The position numbers were made by a program, and so were the translations under genes. The notes under the pieces were generated by a model, which was not told where the DNA came from, made no database searches, and saw only the letters and a list, made by a program, of their open reading frames with translations. Positions 57,301 through 64,000 of a DNA stretch of 64,000 nt are shown here, piece after piece; the stretch's first letter is position 1, and each line of letters opens with the position of its first letter. Source of the DNA: Epiperipatus broadwayi (Eukaryota > Onychophora > Udeonychophora > Euonychophora > Peripatidae); contig JAQFVV010000447.1 of assembly GCA_028023455.1 (NCBI GenBank), positions 186,001-250,000 of the forward strand, in the 5' to 3' direction.

Positions 57301-58958
57301 ATTGTTTATTTCATTGATCACATGTACATTGACCGATACTAATTTATTTTTTAAATTTTCTAATTTTCGCAAATGTTCATATTTTTAGAAGAGAATTAAT
57401 ATTTTGTATCCTTTTTTGTATATTATTATTTTCTTTGATATAGTATCAAATAATGTATAAGTATAGAACACATTCTGCAACCTATAACTCATGAGTCACT
57501 CACTGCAAATATATTTGGAGTGAATCAATGATTGTTTTCCAGAAAAATAGTTGTTGTTTTTTTATATTTATTTATTTACTGAATTGATAAAGTTACAAAA
57601 AAAAGTAAAATAAACTGATATTTCAGTGGATTCATATTTTATCATTGATTCAAAGAATTTTGGTGGAAATAAAATTATATAAATGATGTATAATTTTTGT
57701 TTTCTGGGAATTGATAATTTGAAAATGGAATTAATTGGTTTTTAAAGTGTTTTTAAGTTTGAAATAATAAATTAAAAAAATATGGAAAGAAATTTAAAAA
57801 AAGAACCAAATATACAATTAAAATTATATTGGATGGTTGGGCATTTTTCCGAACAGTTTTTAACAATGAAAAAAATAATATCTATTTTAACTATTTTGGT
57901 TTGGCATATATCTGTGAACAAATCTTTTCTTAAATAAGTTATATTTTAAATCTCTCAAATTAAGACTATTAACTTCTTGTTCAACAATTTTTACGTCATA
58001 GTCCATTCTTTCTAATCCTCATGGTAACTATGATTTTTTTAAATCCAGTACTACTCCAGGTTTTATAGTCTCCATTATCAAGAAATTTACTGAAATCTGG
58101 CTGATTATAACTAAATTCACTCTGTTTAAATATTCCTCATGAAAATCTTATGTTCATATAAAAGTAGCTCTAGCAATTTCGGATAGATAAAAAACAGTAT
58201 GGAATATATTATTGAAATATTATTTTCTTCTCATTTTTTTTAGGTATTGATAATTTGACCAGTGACAACTAGCAAAATAACCTTTTTGATTATAGTATCA
58301 TCTTAAATCAGTAGTTCTTTTTCCATGCTAGTACTGCTGATGGTCAAGATTGCTACATTTGAAGAGGATAATAATATCACTGGACATGTTATATACTAAC
58401 CTATATGTTATTACTAATAGTTGAATGTATTTGAAAAGGTATAATTAAAGTTGGAATTTTTATAAAATGGTAACAATTCAACAAGATGATGGAAATTGTC
58501 CAACATATAATTACAAACATACATGATTACATATATTTGAAATAATTATTAGAATGTTTACAGTTATAAAATGCTGCATAGATTTGGAAGTCCTCATTTT
58601 AATTGTTGCAATATGTCAAATACGAAAATGAGATATACATTCTATGCTGATGGATGGTTGCAATATGAATGAACTAAGACAAAACATACACTGATAAAAA
58701 CAAAAAACTTGAAATGGTATATGAATCCAATAAAATTTATTATGATTTTTTTTTTTCTATAAAAGTAGAAATAAATTAGCTACCTGGAAATCATCAACCA
58801 TTTATCCTCTTTGGTTACCTTTTTAAGATATTTTAAAATTAAAAAGTATTTTACTTATGTTAGTTTTGTTGATTTAAAATATATTTTTAAAATAATATCT
58901 ATAATAGATTGAAAAATAGCATTAGAATCAGATTTTTATTGATTTAAAGAAAAATTAA
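57301..58958. other. AT-rich DNA, nothing recognised
   Basis: No bounded element was recognised. Confidence 0.45.
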
Positions 58959-59100
58959 GTGCTTGTTCAGCTTGAAATACATATATTGGAGATCATTTAT
59001 CTTTTTCATGTGTATCAATTGTATAAGATGGAATGGATGACTGAAAGGAGCTTGAAAGTCTGGGTTCAAATCCTTCTAATTATCATGTTTTAATAGATAC
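58959..59100 (+). mobile_element. F4-like fragment with B box
   Basis: It begins inside the hammerhead, directly after where CTGATGA should be: GTGCTTGTTCAGCTT, GAAATACATATATTGG. It then runs to GGGTTCAAATCCT near 59076-59088, a good B box. The 5' part of the ribozyme is missing, so the break falls within the ribozyme core. Confidence 0.6.
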
Positions 59101-60475
59101 TAAACACTAAAATTGCTAATTTTCATCTCCATGATAATTCTGTTAAGGAGTGTTTTGTGATACATTAAGTAAACCTATTATTCTTCAAGAATTATAATAA
59201 CTTCTCTTTCTTATTGCATTGCCAAATGTATACCATATAATACTTAATCATCCTTGCACTTTACTACTGTTACTCAATGCTTTATTTACCACCCTCTTTT
59301 ACAGTTTACAGTTTCAATTGCCCCAGCAATCTTCTTCAGAACTTTAGATGATTTAGTATTATATGGTAAATCTATTATTGTTATCGTTAAAACTATTAAT
59401 TTATATAAACACATTCAAAGTGTAGATTTTATACATAATAAAAATAATTTTAAACATTAAAAAGCAGATTGACTTGAGTTCAAAACCTTCAGTTGATTTG
59501 AATTTCGAGTTTTAAGCTTAACAGGTAAAGTGACAGTAAACGTTATAGCTGAGTGCATCCTTTTCAACTTTGAATTCCAAGCTTCACTGATAAAGATAAA
59601 AATCAAAAATTAGTTTGATGATGGAGTTCAAATATTAAAGATATCACTTTCACTAGATAGTAGTAAAGAACTACTTTTATTGTAATTCTACATAATGTTG
59701 CCTGTGATAAAAATGTTACTTTATTAATGATCAGAAGCATAGTAAAGAATCATATTTTGATTAAATGGTTTCTATAACATTATTCCAAAGAGATAATATT
59801 AGTACTATATATATCATTAAAATCACTCAACACTTAGACAATATCAGTAACAATCAACAATCTCAATATGTTATCAAGGCAATCTTTTAACAATATATAT
59901 ATATATATGTAGCACTGATATCTTTTAACAATATATATATATATATGTAGCACTGATAGATGCAACTTATTGGTGTTGCTTAAGGAAGCATGCATATATA
60001 TTAAATATATTTAGCACCAAGAATGTGTGTCTCATTATTGTTACATTGTACCTAAAAATATAATGGCTCTTTAAATCCATGCACATTTATTTAGATAAAT
60101 ATATATACGTTCTTATATGTAATTAAATACTTTGATATTACTAACAAGATAAATTGTCATCTTGCTCCTATAGAAGTAAGCATTTGAAGCATTATATTGA
60201 ATATATCCATTTGTTGCAAGCAGGGTTCTGACTATATATTTGTACAAATAATGTATTGTATATCAGATGAATATTTCATTTTCCATTGTCCTTTATAAAA
60301 GTATTTGTTCATTAAAACACTGTTCTATGTCTGGCAGCATAATTTGTTGGTATTTAATCACCAACCATCATCAATACCTCTATCATCAAAAAATCCTGAT
60401 TTAAGCCCAAGAAATCATCGAGCATGAATTATTTGAGTCCCATGTGCTGTGATATTTACCATCAGGCAGGTTCTT
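59101..60475. other. AT-rich DNA
   Basis: Apart from the duplication at 59882, nothing was recognised. The ORF at 59254-59460 is unsupported. Confidence 0.4.
59882..59957 (+). repeat. Exact 38 bp tandem duplication
   Basis: The unit at 59882-59919, including a TA run and 'gtagcactgat', is repeated at 59920-59957. Confidence 0.9.
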
Positions 60476-60479
60476 CGAT

Positions 60480-60620
60480 CTGCTTGACATTACTTTTATT
60501 TATTAGATTTGGAAAAATGCATACCATACATGTATCATGCGGGTAATCAGATCTACTTGACATTAATTTTATTTATTAGATTTGGAAAGATGTATATATG
60601 CATACCATACATATATGTCA
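60480..60620 (+). repeat. Direct duplication, unit about 65-70 bp
   Basis: 'cttgacattacttttattta' near 60484 and 'cttgacattaattttattta' near 60555 each lead into 'ttagatttggaaa' and 'gcataccatacat'. Confidence 0.75.
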
Positions 60621-61130
60621 AGTCTAGCCTTTATTGGTTTAATAAATGAAAAGATAGACAAAATTTTTAAAATAATATTTTTTTATAATAAAAAATAGGG
60701 CCAACAAACGCTATCGAGCACAACCTAATATAGGAGTTGCAAACAGAACTGTTATGAATCGGAATGAAATCATCAGATTTGATTATTCATCTATATTTGA
60801 AGATTAATTCTACTAAGATCTCAGAATGCCCTATATATATATATATACAGTATATATATATATATCTAACCATATTTGTGTTCGAATGCTTACATGTTAT
60901 CATATTAATAATACTATTGTGTTGATTATAGAGAAAAAGTACTTGCTAAAAAAAATAAACACTTATAGATATCAAGAAATATAAAAGATACTTCCATTGA
61001 GTGGTTTGTGTCAAAGTTGTGAGGGCAGTAAGTTTTTCACATCAGTTAAACTGTAGTAACTGGATATCTATCTATCTATATATATATATTAAACAGTGAT
61101 AAAGATATGTGTAAGAAATTGTTGTCTGGG

Positions 61131-61172
61131 CCAACTGATGAGTGCTGGTTCAGCGTGAAATGTGCATATTGT
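61131..61172 (+). ncRNA. Type I hammerhead motif, F3 unit 1
   Basis: CCAA, CTGATGA (61135-61141), 6 bp stem II GTGCTG-GTT-CAGCGT with two wobbles, GAA (61157-61159), ATGTGCAT as stem III, A17, then TTG pairing with CAA of stem I before a bulge. Core intact, stem I short. Confidence 0.65.
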
Positions 61173-61496
61173 GGTTCATAAATCTTTTCACATCTTTGAA
61201 TATGTGTTTATGATAACTTCCCTCCACAAAGTGTTAAAAGTAGATAGAAACTAGTCCTTACCTTGCCTGAGAGTGGTGTAGTGAAAATTACACTATAGCT
61301 ATATTAAAAATTAAGTAATCTTTATTTTACTGAATGAATAATAAAAATTATTAATATGCTTCCATTAAATGGTTTGTGTCAAAGCTGTGAAGGTGTTAAG
61401 TTTGTCACATCAATTAAACTGTAGTAATTGGCTATCTATATATATATATACATACTGAACAATGATAAAGATATGTGTAAGAAATGTTGATCTGGG

Positions 61497-61540
61497 CCAA
61501 CTGATAAGTGCCGGTTCAACCCAAAATGTGCATCTTTGGT
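61497..61540 (+). ncRNA. Hammerhead motif, F3 unit 2 (damaged)
   Basis: CTGATAA (G8 lost) at 61501-61507, AAAA in place of GAAA, ATGTGCAT stem III retained and C17 followed by TTTGG. Not expected to cleave. Confidence 0.5.
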
Positions 61541-61621
61541 ATCATAAATCTATTTCACATGTCTTTTCTCATATGTTTATGATTACATCCTTCCAGAAGG
61601 TGTTAAAAGTAGATTGAAAAC

Positions 61622-62141
61622 AATCTCTATCTTAAACCACTAAACATCACATGATCACTCTCTCATACTAGCACATAATTGTTATTAAACAATTCAAAAC
61701 AAAGCAACTCTCTCCATATAGTAGTGCCATCTTGTGCTATCAAGAGCAATCAATGGATTCCAGAAGGCTTGTGCATAAAATCCCTATCTAGTGCCTACTT
61801 ATCCAATATCACCAGACTAGTTTCTGGCTTGTGGATCTGAGCTTGGATTGAAAATATTAATTGTGTTTTCAATTTCATTCTCATAGTTTTGTAGTTAAAT
61901 AGAGTTAAAAGGTGGCTGCTGGAGGGTTGCATTAGATCCTAAGATCTAGGTGCAGTGCTCTCAGATCCAAGTCTCCTCACTGATGAAGGCCACAAGCCAG
62001 AAACTAGTCTGGGGATATTGGATGAGTAGGCACTAGATAGGGATTTTATGCACAAGCCTTCTGGCATCCATTGATTGCTGTTGTTAGCACAAGATGGCAC
62101 TACTATATGGAGAGTTTTGCTTTGTTTTGAATCTCTATCTT
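61622..62141 (-). mobile_element. F2c fold-back element with perfect 12 bp TSD
   Basis: aatctctatctt at 61622-61633 and 62130-62141 bounds the element (61634-62129, 496 bp). It is reversed relative to F2b and F2d: the CACATGATCAC tail is at the left and 'ggagagttttgctttgtttt' at the right. It retains the longest apex of the F2 copies, with a hammerhead whose core is complete. The ORF starting at 62075 spans its right end and is spurious. Confidence 0.85.
61974..62015 (+). ncRNA. Type I hammerhead ribozyme, F2c
   Basis: Stem I TCCTCA pairs with TGGGGA (six pairs, one G-U). CTGATGA at 61980-61986, stem II GGC-CACAA-GCC with an A-A mismatch next to the core, GAA at 62000-62002, perfect palindrome ACTAGT (62003-62008), C17 at 62009 in a GTC triplet. 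All invariant bases are present except that the usual 10.1-11.1 pair is A-A. Confidence 0.75.
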
Positions 62142-62190
62142 GTGTGAGTGTTGTAGTGAAAATTACACTACAGAAATATTATTCATTAAA

Positions 62191-62489
62191 TAGAGTGTGG
62201 AATTTGGAAAACTACATGAGGCTTGCCTCAATTAATGAGATGTGGTTGGTTAAAATGTGTTTTAAAAACCATTGGTATGTTTTGGTCTCCATTTAAGTAA
62301 TCATTTGTTTGAAATATTAGAGTGAGGTATTAGTTATAAATAAGATTATAATACTTGAGTATAAAAAGTGAGTAATAAAAATGGAGATTAAGATGTAGTG
62401 CTACTGACTTACTTAAACTTTATTAAATTGAAATGCTATATCTAAGCTTAAATAAATGTCATGAATTCTAAGTTAATAAAGAATGAAAA
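62191..62489. other. Unassigned DNA between repeats
   Basis: No feature recognised. Confidence 0.35.
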
Positions 62490-62842
62490 GATATTTATTA
62501 AGATCTGTTTAATATTAAATGCACCACTATTGGACTTTTGATTAAAAGGTGGTTATACACGGTATGATAGAGGTACAAATATTGGAAATCAAGTGGAGTA
62601 GGATTAATTATAAATAAAAATTGGAATTAATAACATTGTGGAGATTGATAGTGTATCAAACAAAGTAGAAAGATCAGTTATTCAACTTAACAGAAGATGC
62701 CAAATCTTACGCTTAATAAGTTCTCATTGTGATGAAATAAAGCATCCTTAGATGGATGCACAAAAGGCTCTTGTGCAGATTAAACATTTTTAAAGTGTCA
62801 CAGGAGATTTTAATATGAGAACTATTAAATGAAAGATGAAAG

Positions 62843-63255
62843 TACTATCTGTAAATTAAAACAGGCAAAACTCTCCATACAGTAGTGCCACTCAGTGCAA
62901 GCCAGAGTAATCAATGGATGCCAGAAGGCTTTGTGCATAAAATCCCTATCTAGTGCCTACTCATCCAATATCCCCTGACTAGTTTCTGGTTTATGGCATT
63001 CGTCAGTAAGGAGCCTTGGATCTGAGGGCACTGCTCCTAGATCTAAGGCCATAAACCAGAAACTAGTCTGGGGATATTACGTGAGTAGGCACTAGATAGG
63101 GATTTTATACACAAGCCTTCTGGCATCCATTGATCACTCTGGCTTGCACTGAGTGGCACTACTGTATGGAGAGTTTTGCCTGTTTTAATAGCAGTTATGA
63201 GCAAGCATAAGAAGTGGTGATCATGTGATGTTTGGTGATTTACTATCTGCAAATT
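62843..63255 (+). mobile_element. F2d fold-back element with 15 bp TSD
   Basis: tactatctgtaaatt (62843-62857) and tactatctgcaaatt (63241-63255) flank 62858-63240 (383 bp). Starts 'aaaacaggcaaaactctcc', ends 'gatgtttggtgatt'. The arms are highly similar inverted copies; the subterminal GATCATGTGA lies near 63219. RTE sequence on both sides shows the pre-insertion site. Confidence 0.85.
62971..63012 (-). ncRNA. Hammerhead motif, F2d (weak stems)
   Basis: Minus strand: TCCTTA, CTGACGA (63006-63000; N7 is C, allowed), GAA, ACTAGT (62983-62978), C17, AGGGGA. The core is complete, but the first stem I pair is A-A and stem II barely pairs. Confidence 0.6.
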
Positions 63256-63905
63256 TAATTACTGTGCTGCAAATGAAGGAGGATATAGCCATGGGAGTTT
63301 GCAGAAGCATCCAAATGAAGATATAGGATTTGACTAACAGAAAATAGTTATTTTGAGATTGTAATATTCTTAATAAATTTAACACAGGGAATGATTATCG
63401 ATTAGTTAGATGTAAGATATGTTTTAATATAGAACTAAAGATACAGAAATTATTAAGAAAAACTATTCCCAATTGATATTCCTAGTCTTCAGAAACATTC
63501 TACTGAATTTAAATTAGAATCTGAAAATCATTTAAAAATATTAACAGATTTTGAAGATGGTTCAAATTTAATTGGAATCAATAGGAAGATAACTGATACA
63601 TTATTAAGAATTACAACAAAGATAGCTGGTATTAAAACAAACAGCAATTGACCAGTAATTTTTTTTTACTAAAATAAGACAATGTATGAAGAAAAGAAGG
63701 AATGTAAAAATATATTAAAATGATCCATTAAAAAGTGAATATCTAGGGTTTTGTAAAATGGTACAAAAAAGAATTAATATTGATATAAGAAAATATAATC
63801 ATGAATTAGCAAGGAAAGCTATTGAAGAGAATAAAAGTCTCAAAAGTGTAAAACATTATTTTGGAATTACTAGAAAACTTATTGTAGCAATAAAAATAAA
63901 TGTCA

Positions 63906-64000
63906 TGGGAGATATAACATGGGTCATCGATTTTGATTCTGAGACCTAAGTTCAGAGTTCCAACTGGAAATCATCCATGTCTACCTGTGCATAAAAAGTG
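63906..64000. other. Window end, unassigned
   Basis: No feature recognised after the RTE break point. Confidence 0.3.

Larger units (their letters stand above)
60985..62190 (+). mobile_element. F3 head-to-tail dimer, split by F2c
   Basis: Unit 1 (about 60985-61345) and unit 2 (about 61353-61621 plus 62142-62190) are direct repeats with a period of 368 bases. Each has a hammerhead region and the end block 'gtgaaaattacacta'. Unit 2 is interrupted by the F2c element with a 12 bp TSD. At 8284-8996 the same family is arranged as an inverted pair instead. Confidence 0.75.
62490..63905 (+). pseudogene. RTE-type LINE endonuclease remnant, split by F2d
   Basis: The + strand aligns with the APE domain of the RTE at 47469-46467 and the linker up to about 46180. 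Readable blocks are NTGNQVGVGLIINKNW (near 62600), the GDFN region decayed near 62808, KHPNED near 63310, DYRLVRCK near 63400, and VKHYFGITRKLIVAIK near 63860. F2d (62858-63240) interrupts it with a 15 bp duplication of RTE sequence. The 63-codon frame near the end is part of this linker. The copy is truncated at both ends. Confidence 0.75.

Noticed and set aside
59254-59460. 68-codon + strand ORF
   Set aside because: No motif, no splice context and ordinary AT-rich composition.

Overview
The window looks like a gene-poor, repeat-dense stretch of an invertebrate animal nuclear genome. It is strongly A+T-rich by eye, has no bacterial-style gene packing, and carries remnants of RTE-type LINEs, Penelope-like elements (PLEs) with GIY-YIG domains, mariner-type DNA transposons, tRNA-derived SINEs and probable solo LTRs. 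I cannot place it more precisely than Metazoa. No host gene is certain. Three short GC-richer stretches with good splice-site context (near 22.2, 33.5 and 35.2 kb, + strand) could be exons of a long-intron gene. All coordinates of repeats were found by eye and most are good to about 5-20 bases.

Layout. 1-5.9 kb: AT-rich DNA, a probable 2 kb solo LTR (1233-3282) and SINE scraps. 5.9-13.1 kb: an RTE copy split by a fold-back ribozyme element, several further ribozyme-bearing repeats, and a PLE with inverted terminal repeats (11588-13079). 13.1-19 kb: inverted repeats, a second ribozyme family and a ~66 bp satellite array split by a mariner element and a SINE. 19-22 kb: RTE remnant next to a three-level nest (fold-back element > PLE 3' end > SINE). 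22-29 kb: mariner and RTE remnants, a SINE with perfect target duplications and a second LTR-like element. 29-36 kb: two fold-back palindromes with perfect 12-13 bp target-site duplications (TSDs), a mariner remnant and a PLE with YVDD and GIY-YIG. 36-48 kb: LINE and PLE remnants and the most complete RTE (44573-47570, minus strand). 48-55 kb: a 1.3 kb fold-back, a second copy of the first LTR and more RTE/LINE/mariner pieces. 55-64 kb: tandem repeats carrying nested ribozyme elements, a head-to-tail ribozyme dimer and an RTE endonuclease region split by another ribozyme element.

The main result is a set of small non-coding repeats with type I hammerhead-ribozyme (HHR) motifs. At least five sequence-distinct families (called F1-F5 here) have the order CTGANGA, stem II, GAAA, a short self-complementary stem III, UH cleavage site, and a compensating stem I. 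Most are fold-backs (an inverted partial copy followed by a full copy with a unique 3' tail) and six F1/F2 insertions have 12-15 bp TSDs. TSDs of that length, inverted or tandem copies and HHRs are known hallmarks of PLEs and of their small non-autonomous relatives (retrozymes). Four RT/GIY-YIG PLE remnants in the same window are possible sources of the machinery. That these families are undescribed, and that PLEs mobilise them, is inference.
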